Shown here piece by piece: positions 1-7,915 of a stretch of 64,000 nt of DNA (the first letter of the stretch is position 1; each line of letters starts with the position of its first letter). The stretch spans positions 124,001-188,000 of the forward strand of contig CAXSBR010000003.1 of NCBI GenBank assembly GCA_964236495.1, written 5' to 3'. The notes below the pieces were generated by a model, which saw nothing but the letters and a program-made list of their open reading frames with translations, did not search any database and was not told where the DNA came from. This DNA is from CAXSBR01 sp964236495. Its GTDB lineage: Bacteria > Actinomycetota > Actinomycetes > Mycobacteriales > Jatrophihabitantaceae. A program made the translations under genes and the position numbers.

Positions 1-216
1 GCCAACGACACCGCCGAACAGCTGCGGGCCGGCAACGTCGACTACGAACAGCAGTTCGGGTTCGTCTTCCTCATTTGCGCCACCGGCAAGGACGCCGGCG
101 AAATCCTCAGCCGGCTGCGCGACCGGCTGGGTAATCCCGTCGAGGTCGAGCAGGAAGTGGTGCGAACCGAGCTCAAGCAGATCGTCGCGCTGCGCCTGGC
201 TCGCAGTTTCCGATGA
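1..216 (+). CDS. uraD: OHCU decarboxylase, C-terminal part (cut by window edge)
   Basis: Only the last 71 residues are in the window; the frame runs from base 1 to TGA at 214-216. The segment contains FGFVFLICATGK followed by an amphipathic helix and the ending ELKQIVALRLARSFR, typical of the C-terminus of 2-oxo-4-hydroxy-4-carboxy-5-ureidoimidazoline decarboxylase. The family makes S-allantoin from OHCU, the last step of the uricase route. The neighbouring hydroxyisourate hydrolase and urate oxidase support the call. The catalytic His/Glu part lies outside the window and cannot be checked. Confidence 0.85.
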   Translation, partial: ANDTAEQLRAGNVDYEQQFGFVFLICATGKDAGEILSRLRDRLGNPVEVEQEVVRTELKQIVALRLARSFR

Positions 217-250
217 CGCGGCAGCGTACGAGTGCGGCAGGCTGGACCTC

Positions 251-571
251 GTGAGTATCTCCACGCACGTGCTCGACGCGGCGATCGGCCGACCCGCCGC
301 GGACGTACCCGTCCGTCTGGAACGACGCTTCGGCGATCAGTGGCATGAGGTGGCCCGCGCCAGCACCGACGCTGACGGCCGCATCGGCACTCTGACCGCT
401 GACGCCGAGGCAGGGCTCTACCGAGTCAGCTTCGATGTCGAGGGCTACGCCGGCGACGAGGCGTTCTACCCCGAGGTGACGGTGACCTTCCGGATCAGCG
501 ACGCCGACGCCCACCACCACATTCCACTGCTGCTCAGCCCGTTCGCGTACTCGACCTACCGGGGCAGCTGA
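251..571 (+). CDS. uraH: 5-hydroxyisourate hydrolase
   Basis: This 106-aa protein has the normal length of the transthyretin-like HIU hydrolases. It opens with SISTHVLD, contains RLERRFGDQWHEV in the first strands and ends with the family signature YRGS. The conserved His residues (STHVLD, the HHHIPLLLSPF stretch) and the terminal YRGS form the active site in the family. It hydrolyses 5-hydroxyisourate, made by urate oxidase, to OHCU, the substrate of the preceding gene. The GTG start at 251 is chosen because translation there begins directly at the family N-terminus; it lies 34 bases after the uraD stop, so the two are probably cotranscribed. Confidence 0.95.
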   Translation: MSISTHVLDAAIGRPAADVPVRLERRFGDQWHEVARASTDADGRIGTLTADAEAGLYRVSFDVEGYAGDEAFYPEVTVTFRISDADAHHHIPLLLSPFAYSTYRGS

Positions 572-630
572 GGCGAAATCTGACCGAAACCCGCACCAAC
601 GATATTGCTGGTGCGGTCTGCATTTATGTT

Positions 631-657
631 GTGGTCGCAGTGGTCGCAGTGGTCGAT
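631..657 (+). repeat. Three tandem 9-bp units upstream of the deaminase gene
   Basis: The unit GTGGTCGCA occurs at 631-639 and 640-648, with a third copy differing in its last two bases at 649-657. It lies just before the ribosome binding site of the 8-oxoguanine deaminase gene. If translated as an extension it would give a repetitive WSQWSQWS peptide, which argues for the downstream start. Confidence 0.6.
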
Positions 658-676
658 CGGGCTGGAGGTGACGCGA

Positions 677-2032
677 GTGCTGGTGATCGAGAACGGCTAC
701 GTCGCCACCGTCGACGCCGGCTCCACCGAGCACGCCGGCGGCCACCTGGTGATCGAGGGCAATCGCATCGTCGCCGTCGGTGCCGGACCCGCGCCGGCGG
801 AGTATGCCGCCCGGCGCGCCGACGTCGAACACGTCGACGCCACTGGCCTGCTGATCACCCCCGGGCTGGTCAACACCCACCATCACCTGTACCAGTGGAT
901 CACCCGCGGATACGCCACCGATGACACACTCTTCGGCTGGTTGACCACGCTCTATCCGGTCTGGGCGCGCCTGGACGAGGAGCTGGTGCACGCCGCGGCC
1001 GCGGCCAACCTGGCCTGGCTGGCGTTGAGCGGCACCACGACGACGACGGACCACCACTACGTCTTTCCGGTCGGCGCCGGTGACCTGCTGGCGGCCGAGA
1101 TTGCCGCGGCGCAGCGGGTCGGGCTGCGGTTCCACCCGACCCGCGGCTCGATGAACCTGGGCCGGTCCGCCGGCGGGCTGCCGCCAGATTCGGTCGTCGA
1201 GGACCACGACGCCATCCTGGGCGCAACCGAGGCAGCCATCGACCGGTGGCACGACCCGTCGCCGGACTCCATGCTGCAGATCGCGGTGGCGCCGTGCTCG
1301 CCGTTCTCGGTGACCGCGCAGCTGATGCGCGACTCGGCCGCGCTCGCTCGATCCAAGGGCGTGCGCCTGCACACCCATCTGGCCGAGACCGTCGACGAGG
1401 AGGACTTCTGCCGCGAGACCTACGGCCGCACGCCGACCGAGTACGCCGAGGACCTGGGCTGGCTGGGCGAGGATGTCTGGCTGGCCCACGGCGTGCACCT
1501 GGCCGACGACGCCATCGACCGGTTGGCCGCCACCGGCACCGGGGTGGCGCACTGCCCGACGTCCAACGGCCGGCTCGGCGCGGGCATGGCCAACGTCGCC
1601 GGACTGCTCGCCGCCGGCGCGCCGGTAGGACTGGGCGTGGACGGCTCGGCGTCCAACGAGTCGGGCCGGATGGTCGACGAGCTGCACCAGGCCGTGCTGA
1701 CAGCTCGCCTGCGCGGTGGACCGCTGGCCCTCACGGTGCGCCAGTCGTTACGCATGGCCACTCTGGGTGGGGCACGATGTCTGGGCCGCGACGCTGATCT
1801 CGGCTCGCTCGAGGTCGGCAAGCTGGCCGACGTGGTGCTGTGGCGGGTGGACGACCTGGGCGGTGCCGGCATCGCCGATCCGGTCTGCACGCTGGTGTTG
1901 GGTAGTCCCGGCGTCGAGCGGGTGATCGTCGATGGAGCGGACGTAGTGCGCTCGGGACGGCTGGTCACCGCCGACGTATCGACGTTGCGCGACGGCGCGC
2001 GGCGGGCCAGCGCCCGGATCGCCGGGCGCTGA
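677..2032 (+). CDS. 8-oxoguanine deaminase (amidohydrolase superfamily)
   Basis: A 451-aa metal-dependent amidohydrolase of the ATZ/TRZ/8-oxoguanine deaminase group. Metal ligands are visible as NTHHHLYQ (HxH near residue 65), HTHLAET and HGVHLADDA in the barrel, and GVDGSASNES with the catalytic Asp. The motif LSGTTTTTDHHYVFP is typical of 8-oxoguanine deaminases. The family converts 8-oxoguanine to urate and ammonia, which fits its place between uraH and xanthine dehydrogenase: both routes meet at urate. I chose GTG 677 because GGAGG at 664-668 lies 8 bases upstream; GTG 668 or an earlier start would add a repetitive leader. Exact substrate is inferred from family and context. Confidence 0.85.
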   Translation: MLVIENGYVATVDAGSTEHAGGHLVIEGNRIVAVGAGPAPAEYAARRADVEHVDATGLLITPGLVNTHHHLYQWITRGYATDDTLFGWLTTLYPVWARLDEELVHAAAAANLAWLALSGTTTTTDHHYVFPVGAGDLLAAEIAAAQRVGLRFHPTRGSMNLGRSAGGLPPDSVVEDHDAILGATEAAIDRWHDPSPDSMLQIAVAPCSPFSVTAQLMRDSAALARSKGVRLHTHLAETVDEEDFCRETYGRTPTEYAEDLGWLGEDVWLAHGVHLADDAIDRLAATGTGVAHCPTSNGRLGAGMANVAGLLAAGAPVGLGVDGSASNESGRMVDELHQAVLTARLRGGPLALTVRQSLRMATLGGARCLGRDADLGSLEVGKLADVVLWRVDDLGGAGIADPVCTLVLGSPGVERVIVDGADVVRSGRLVTADVSTLRDGARRASARIAGR

Positions 2033-2036
2033 GGCG

Positions 2037-2876
2037 ATGGACCTGGACACCGTCACCGACTTCGTCGCCGCCGACACCGCCACCTGGCGCTCAGGCGACG
2101 CGTGGCTCGGCGGCGGAACGTGGTTGTTTTCCGAGCCCCAGCTCGACGTGCACCGGCTGCTCGACCTGACCGCGTTCGACTGGCCGCCGGTCACCGAGAC
2201 AGCGCAGGGCCGACACATCGCCGCCACCTGCACGCTGGCGCAGCTGGCCGCACTTCCCCAGCGCTGGCCCGCAGATGACCTGATCGAGCCGTGCTGCGTC
2301 GCGCTGCTGGGCTCGTTCAAGATTTGGCACACCGCGACCGTCGGCGGCAACGTCTGTCTGGCGCTGGCGGCGGCGCCGATGATCTCGCTGGCCGCCGCGC
2401 TGGACGGTGTGGCCACCTGCGTGGCCGTCGACGGCTCGGTCCGCGACGTCGCCGTGCTCGACTTCGTCATCGGCGCCGGGCGCACCGTGCTCGAGCCCGG
2501 TGAGTACCTGCGCTCGGTGTTTCTGCCCGCCGCAGCGCTGGAGTGTCGCACCGCGATGCGCACGATGTCACTCACCCCGGTGGGCCGGTCGGCGGCGGTG
2601 GTGATCGCCCGGCTCGACCCGGGCACCGGCGCGGTGGCCGTCACCGTCACCGCATCGACCGACCGTCCATACCAGCTGCGCTTCGCGTGCCTGCCCTCGT
2701 CCGACGAGGCGCTGGCGGCTCTGGACGAGGCGATCCCTCGGTACTACGACGACGTGCACGGGTCGCCGCGGTGGCGGGCGGCGATCACGCAGCGGATGGT
2801 GGCCGAGGTACTGGTCGAGCTGGCGACACCGCTTCCGCCGGCACAGACCTTTCCGCCGGCAGCGGCCCGGCCGTGA
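2037..2876 (+). CDS. Xanthine dehydrogenase, FAD-binding subunit
   Basis: A 279-aa protein of the CO-dehydrogenase/xanthine-dehydrogenase flavoprotein type. The segment WLGGGTWLFSE near residue 30 and the ATVGGNVCLALA loop near residue 100 correspond to the two FAD-contacting stretches, followed by the C-terminal CO_deh_flav_C-like region. It would pass electrons from the molybdenum and 2Fe-2S centres of the next gene to NAD or another acceptor. The ATG lies 4 bases after the deaminase stop, and the end overlaps the next gene's GTG (GTGA at 2873-2876), so the three are translationally coupled. Confidence 0.9.
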   Translation: MDLDTVTDFVAADTATWRSGDAWLGGGTWLFSEPQLDVHRLLDLTAFDWPPVTETAQGRHIAATCTLAQLAALPQRWPADDLIEPCCVALLGSFKIWHTATVGGNVCLALAAAPMISLAAALDGVATCVAVDGSVRDVAVLDFVIGAGRTVLEPGEYLRSVFLPAAALECRTAMRTMSLTPVGRSAAVVIARLDPGTGAVAVTVTASTDRPYQLRFACLPSSDEALAALDEAIPRYYDDVHGSPRWRAAITQRMVAEVLVELATPLPPAQTFPPAAARP

Positions 2877-5617
2877 GCGCGGAGCTCGCTTCCGCAGCGC
2901 CCGTAGTCTCGCCCGGGGTCGACGAAGCGGTACACATCAACGGCGTGCCGACCGACGTCGTGCCGCGGCCGGGGCAGTGCCTACGCACGTACCTGCGCGA
3001 GAACGGGGCAGTGGGCGTCAAGAAGGGCTGCGACGCCGGTGACTGCGGCGCCTGCACGGTGCACGTGGACGGCGCGGCGGTGCACAGCTGCGTCTATCCG
3101 GCGGTGCGCGCCGCGGGCCGGTCCGTCACCACCGTCGAAGGCTTGGCCGACGAGAGCCCAGCCGTCGAAAGCCCAGCCGACGGCGACCAGCTGCACCCGG
3201 TGCAGCAGCGCTTCCTCGACGCGCAGGGGTTTCAGTGCGGCTTCTGCACAGCCGGCTTCCTGATGACTGCCGCCGCGCTGGAACTGCCGGCCGATCGGCA
3301 CCAGGCGTTCAAGGGCAGCCTGTGCCGGTGCACCGGCTACGCCTCGATCACCGACGCCCTCGACGGTGTGCACCGCACCGACACCCACGGCGCCGGACGC
3401 GCCGGGGCCGCCGCCCCGTCGCCGGCCGGGCGCGACATCGTCACCGGACGGGCCCGGTTCACCCTCGACGAAGCCCCGCCCGGGGTGGCGGCCGCCCAAC
3501 TCAGCCACATGACGCTGCTGCGCTCGCCGCACGCGTACGCCTACATCCGTTCCATCGACGCAGCACGCGCCCTGCAGGTGCCCGGCGTGTTGGCCGTGTT
3601 CACCTACGCCGACTCCCCCGACGTGCACTACTCCACCGCACGACATCAGAACGTCGACGACGACGCTTACGACACGCTGCTGCTCGATCGCACCGTGCGC
3701 TTCGTCGGCCAGCGGGTGGCTGCAGTGGTCGCCGAATCGGTCGGCGCTGCCGAAGCTGGTGCCCGGGCGATCGAGGTCGACTACGAGCTGCTCGATACGG
3801 TGCTCGATCCGGCGCTGGCGATGATCCCCGGCGCACCGCTGGTGCACGGCGACAAGACGATCGCAGCTGGCATTGCCGACCCGGCCCGCAACATCGCCGC
3901 CCAGGCGTCCGGCGATCTCGGCGACGTGGACGCCGCGTTCGCTGCCGCCGACGCGGTCTATGAGGCCACCTTTTCCATCCAGCGGGTGCAGCACGTGCAC
4001 ATGGAGACGCACGCGACGATCGGCTGGCTCGAGCAGCCCGACGAGCTGAGACAGCGCCGGCTGGTACTGCGGACCAGCAGCCAGACGCCGTTTCTCACCC
4101 GCGACGCCGTCGCCCGCCTGTTCGATCTGGACCCGACACAGGTGCGCGTGTTCACCGGCCGGATCGGCGGTGGCTTCGGCGGCAAGCAAGAGATGTTCAC
4201 CGAGGACATCGTCGCGCTGGCCGTGCTGCGCCTGGGCCGACCGGTGCAGCTGGAGTTCACCCGTACCGACCAGTTCGTGGGTGCCGCGACTCGGCACGCC
4301 ATGCAGGTGACGTTGAAAGTCGCCGCGACCAACGACGGCCGGCTCACCGCACTCTCGTTGCACACGATCGCCGACACCGGTGCCTACGCCAACCACGCCG
4401 CCGGCGTGCTGTTCCATCACTGTGGCGAGGCTGTCGCCCTCTACCGGTGCGCCAACAAGCGCATCGACGCCTACTCCGTCTACACCAACACCGTGCCCGC
4501 CGGGGCGTTTCGCGGCTACGGCCAGTCCCAGGCCGCGTTCGCCATCGATTCAGCGATCGACGAGCTGGCCCGCCGGCTGAACCTGGACCCGGTGGAGTTC
4601 CGGCGGCGCAACGTGGTGCGACCCGGCGACGCGCTGACGTCGCTGAGCACCGAACCCGACGACGTCGACATCGCCAGCTACGGCCTGGAGCAGTGCCTGG
4701 ACCTGGTCCAGGAATCGCTGCGCCGCAGCAGCGGCCAGCACGTGCCCGACGGCGACGGCTGGCTGGTGGGCACCGGTGCTGCGGTGACGATGCTCGACAC
4801 CGTTCCGCCCCGCGGGCACCACGCCCACGTACGGATCGGCCAGCGACCGGGCGGCGGTTACACACTGCGGGTCGGTACTGCGGAGTTCGGCAACGGCACC
4901 ACCACGGTGCACCGCCAGATCGCGGCAACTGCACTGGCTTGTCACGCCGACGACGTGCACGTCGAGCAGGCCGACACCGACTCCGTCCGTCACGACACCG
5001 GTGCCTACGGCTCGACCGGCGTAGTGGTTGCCGGCCAAGCCACGCTGCTGGCCGCGCAGGCGCTGGCCGGGCTGATCGCCGAGCACGAAAACGAACCCAC
5101 TGGCGCGCTCCTGGCAGCCGACGGCTTCAGTGACGGCTCGCAACGCTCAGTAGCGTTCACCGTGCACGGCTTTCGGGTGGCCGTGCTGCCGGCAACCGGC
5201 GAGATCCGCATCCTGCACAGCGTCCAGGCCGCCGACGCCGGCACTGTGATCAATCCTGCGCAGTGCCGCAGCCAGATCGAGGGCGGCACAGCCCAGGCCA
5301 TCGGTGCGGCGATGTACGAGCACGTCGACATCGACGAACGAGGCGAGGTGACCACCCGAACGCTGCGCGGCTACCACATCCCGTCGCTGGCGGACGTGCC
5401 GCGCACCGAGGTCCACTTCGCGGCCACCTCCGATCCGCGCGGGCCGCTGGGCGCCAAGCCGATGAGCGAGCAGCCGTTCAACCCGGTGGCACCGGCACTG
5501 GCCAACGCCGTGCGCGACGCCACCGGTGTGCGGATCACCGCACTTCCACTGAGCCGCGACCGCGTCTGGGCAGCCCTGCAAGCAGCACCGACCACCACCT
5601 GCGAAGGAGCCAACTGA
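2873..5617 (+). CDS. Xanthine dehydrogenase, fused 2Fe-2S and molybdopterin-binding subunit
   Basis: A 914-aa fusion. Residues about 20-170 form the iron-sulfur part: GCDAGDCGACTVHVDG holds the plant-type 2Fe-2S cysteines, and CGFCTAGF with LCRCTGYASI hold the second cluster. After a short linker the molybdenum part follows, with LLRSPHAYAYIRSID, the molybdopterin motif GGGFGGKQEMFTED, AFRGYGQSQAAFAID, and GAKPMSEQPFNP, where the Glu matches the catalytic Glu of xanthine oxidases. It oxidises hypoxanthine/xanthine to urate. GTG 2873 is the start because the frame upstream only shadows the FAD gene and the GTGA overlap couples the two. Fusing the small and large subunits while FAD stays separate differs from the three-gene Xdh layout. 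Confidence 0.92.
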   Translation: MSAELASAAPVVSPGVDEAVHINGVPTDVVPRPGQCLRTYLRENGAVGVKKGCDAGDCGACTVHVDGAAVHSCVYPAVRAAGRSVTTVEGLADESPAVESPADGDQLHPVQQRFLDAQGFQCGFCTAGFLMTAAALELPADRHQAFKGSLCRCTGYASITDALDGVHRTDTHGAGRAGAAAPSPAGRDIVTGRARFTLDEAPPGVAAAQLSHMTLLRSPHAYAYIRSIDAARALQVPGVLAVFTYADSPDVHYSTARHQNVDDDAYDTLLLDRTVRFVGQRVAAVVAESVGAAEAGARAIEVDYELLDTVLDPALAMIPGAPLVHGDKTIAAGIADPARNIAAQASGDLGDVDAAFAAADAVYEATFSIQRVQHVHMETHATIGWLEQPDELRQRRLVLRTSSQTPFLTRDAVARLFDLDPTQVRVFTGRIGGGFGGKQEMFTEDIVALAVLRLGRPVQLEFTRTDQFVGAATRHAMQVTLKVAATNDGRLTALSLHTIADTGAYANHAAGVLFHHCGEAVALYRCANKRIDAYSVYTNTVPAGAFRGYGQSQAAFAIDSAIDELARRLNLDPVEFRRRNVVRPGDALTSLSTEPDDVDIASYGLEQCLDLVQESLRRSSGQHVPDGDGWLVGTGAAVTMLDTVPPRGHHAHVRIGQRPGGGYTLRVGTAEFGNGTTTVHRQIAATALACHADDVHVEQADTDSVRHDTGAYGSTGVVVAGQATLLAAQALAGLIAEHENEPTGALLAADGFSDGSQRSVAFTVHGFRVAVLPATGEIRILHSVQAADAGTVINPAQCRSQIEGGTAQAIGAAMYEHVDIDERGEVTTRTLRGYHIPSLADVPRTEVHFAATSDPRGPLGAKPMSEQPFNPVAPALANAVRDATGVRITALPLSRDRVWAALQAAPTTTCEGAN

Positions 5618-6492
5618 TGGTGTCACTGGGCAGCAACGCCTACGGCAAGGCCGAGGTCCGCGTCGTGCACGTCGCGCGCGGCGACGACGGCGTGGACACG
5701 CTGTCGGACTGGAACGTCTCCACCAGCCTGTCCGGCGCGTTGGACGCTGTGCACCTGACCGGCGACAACGCCAACGTGCTGACCACCGACGCGCAGAAGA
5801 ACACCGCCTACGCCTTCGCTCAACGCCTGGGCGGCATCGAACCTGAGGCGATGGCGCTGGCCTTGGCCGAGCATTACGTGACCACGCAGGAGCCGATCAG
5901 CCGGGCCCGGGTAGCCATCGACAGCTACGACTGGGACCGCATCGGTGCCGGCGCGCACTCTTTCGCCCGCTCCGGGCGCAGTACGGGGCGCACCGTCGTC
6001 GTCCAGGACGAGACCGAGGGCATCAGCGTCGTGTCCGGCCTGGCCAACCTGGTGGTGATGAACTCCCGCAACTCGGAGTTCTGGGGCTTCGCGCAAGACG
6101 AGTACACCACGCTGGCGCCCACCAACGACCGCATCCTGGCCACCGAGGTGACTGCGTGGTGGCGCTACCGGCCCGGCACGGGCGCCGACACCGACTTCGC
6201 CAAGGCCAACGCCACCGCGACGAGCGCGCTGATAGACACGTTTGCCGGCACTTACAGCTACTCGCTGCAGCAGACCCTCTACGCCATCGGCACCGCCATC
6301 GTCGAGACCGTGCCCGGCCTGTGCGAGGTGAAGTTGACGATGCCCAACAAACACCACTTCCTGGTCGACCTGAGCCCGTTCGGGCAGGCCAACGACAACG
6401 AGGTCTACTACGCCGCCGACCGTCCCTACGGCCTGATCGAGGGCACCGTACTGGCCGACGACGCACCGCCGGCCGGGCTGGCGTGGACATAA
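5617..6492 (+). CDS. Urate oxidase (factor-independent urate hydroxylase)
   Basis: A 291-aa cofactor-free uricase of standard length. It has two T-fold repeats: the first starts SNAYGKAEVRVVHV with the catalytic Lys, followed by LTTDAQKNTAYAFA with the Thr of the charge relay. The second ends with HHFLVDLSPFGQANDNEVYY, the usual uricase signature region. It oxidises urate with oxygen to 5-hydroxyisourate and peroxide, feeding uraH. ATG 5617 overlaps the previous stop (TGATG), with GAAGGAG about 9 bases upstream as ribosome binding site. Confidence 0.95.
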   Translation: MVSLGSNAYGKAEVRVVHVARGDDGVDTLSDWNVSTSLSGALDAVHLTGDNANVLTTDAQKNTAYAFAQRLGGIEPEAMALALAEHYVTTQEPISRARVAIDSYDWDRIGAGAHSFARSGRSTGRTVVVQDETEGISVVSGLANLVVMNSRNSEFWGFAQDEYTTLAPTNDRILATEVTAWWRYRPGTGADTDFAKANATATSALIDTFAGTYSYSLQQTLYAIGTAIVETVPGLCEVKLTMPNKHHFLVDLSPFGQANDNEVYYAADRPYGLIEGTVLADDAPPAGLAWT

Positions 6493-7820
6493 GCGTGGAC
6501 GTAGCCGCGGGCAACGACGAGGTGCCATCGGCGTTTCCGACCAACGAGCTGGCGTTCTCAATCGACCAATTGGCGCGCTGGGACAACGATCTGGCCGCCG
6601 ACGACGCGGCCTACGCCGCCCACTACCCCGGTGTTCCGCCGGCGGGCGTCGTGCACACCGTCTACCTACCGGCACCGGCGTTCAAAGCAGGTGTCGTCGG
6701 CGACTGGGGCGCCCGGGCGATCGCGGCGATCGACGAATTCCCCACGCAGTGGACGGCGGTGCTCACCGAACTCGACGCCGGCCGCGGTGACGTCGAGCGG
6801 CTCGACGCGCTCACCCGAGCGAAGTTGGCCGCCGAGCCCGTCGAAGACCTGCGAATCGACTTCGAGGACGGCTTTCGGCCTCATCGCGGCACTGCGGCCG
6901 ACGACGCCGACGAAGATGCCCAGGCGCTCCGCGCGGCGGCGGTCGTGGCGGGCAGCGCGTCGATGCCGCGGTCGTGGGGGGTGCGCATCCGCAGCCTCGC
7001 ACCCGACACCCGCCGACGCGGTCTACGCACGCTCGACCTGTTACTGGCTACAGTGCTGGCCGCGGCCGAACTGCCGCCGGGATTCGTGATCACGCTGCCC
7101 AAGGTCACATCTGCCGAGCAGGTTCGGGTGTTCGTCGAGGTGCTACAGACCCTGGAAACAGCCCACCGACTGACGCCACGAACGCTGATGTTCGAGATCC
7201 AGGTGGAAACACCGCAAACCGTGCTGGGCATCGACGGACGGGTACCGCTGGCTCAGATGGTGCGCATCGGCGCGGGGCGCGTGACCGGCCTGCACTTCGG
7301 CACCTACGACTACTCGGCCAGCCTGGGCATCCTGGGCGCGTATCAGGATCTGCGTCATCCGGTGGCCGATTTCGCCAAGTCGCTGATGCTGTTGGCCGCG
7401 GCCGAGACCGGCGTGCGGGTGTCCGACGGCAGCGACAACAAGCTGCCTCTCGGCGACGGGCCCACGGTGCAGGCCCGGTGGCTGCGCCATGGGCAAGGAG
7501 TGCAGCGGGCGCTGCGGCAGGGCATCGGCCAGGGCTGGGATCTGCACCCGGCGCAGCTGCCCAGTCGGTTCGCGGCCACGTTCGCGTTCTACCGCGACGG
7601 CTGGGTCGACGCTGCCAGCCGGCTGGCGGCCTACGACGCCGGCCGTCCGACACCCGATGGCGTGTTGGACGAACCGGCCACCGCCTTTGCGTTGGCCCGC
7701 CATCTGGATGCCGCACTGGTCTGCGGCGCGGTCGAGGAAGCCGAACTGAGCGCCACCAGCGGACTGACCGCGCCGGTGGTGCAGCGTTACCTACACCGGG
7801 GCGCGGTCCCCCGTCGCTAG
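6483..7820 (+). CDS. DUF6986 family protein, malate synthase/aldolase-like
   Basis: A 445-aa protein resembling HpcH/HpaI-type and malate-synthase-like TIM barrels. Visible motifs are DLRIDFEDGFRPH, FVITLPKVTSAEQV, MFEIQVETPQTVLG and LHFGTYDYSASLGI; the Glu/Asp residues in the first and third are where the fold binds a metal and a 2-oxoacid. Relatives occur in actinobacterial purine or allantoin clusters but I know of no proven reaction. Because allantoin breakdown yields glyoxylate, a malate-synthase-like role is a reasonable guess. GTG 6483 overlaps the uricase end by 10 bases; GTG 6495 is an equally possible start. A strong hairpin follows the gene, closing the operon. Confidence 0.7.
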   Translation: MDISVDVAAGNDEVPSAFPTNELAFSIDQLARWDNDLAADDAAYAAHYPGVPPAGVVHTVYLPAPAFKAGVVGDWGARAIAAIDEFPTQWTAVLTELDAGRGDVERLDALTRAKLAAEPVEDLRIDFEDGFRPHRGTAADDADEDAQALRAAAVVAGSASMPRSWGVRIRSLAPDTRRRGLRTLDLLLATVLAAAELPPGFVITLPKVTSAEQVRVFVEVLQTLETAHRLTPRTLMFEIQVETPQTVLGIDGRVPLAQMVRIGAGRVTGLHFGTYDYSASLGILGAYQDLRHPVADFAKSLMLLAAAETGVRVSDGSDNKLPLGDGPTVQARWLRHGQGVQRALRQGIGQGWDLHPAQLPSRFAATFAFYRDGWVDAASRLAAYDAGRPTPDGVLDEPATAFALARHLDAALVCGAVEEAELSATSGLTAPVVQRYLHRGAVPRR

Positions 7821-7870
7821 CCGGCCGATGCCGACCGAGTTACCTCCCAGCACAGCGCGGCCGCCGGACC

Positions 7871-7899
7871 GGCTGCACCCTGGAGCACAGGGTGCAGCC
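7871..7899. terminator. Perfect 12-bp hairpin between convergent operons
   Basis: GGCTGCACCCTG (7871-7882) pairs perfectly with CAGGGTGCAGCC (7888-7899) around a 5-base loop. It lies 50 bases after the DUF6986 stop and 17 bases before the 3' end of the ABC lipoprotein gene on the other strand. It can act in both directions; there is no long T-run, as is common in high-GC actinobacteria. Confidence 0.8.
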
Positions 7900-7915
7900 A
7901 AGTTCGGCTGCGTCC

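Noticed and set aside
173..1687. Long open frame on the - strand over uraH and the deaminase
   Set aside because: It mirrors the + strand genes in high-GC DNA, has Val/Arg/Gly-rich composition and no family motifs; the + strand proteins are clearly real.
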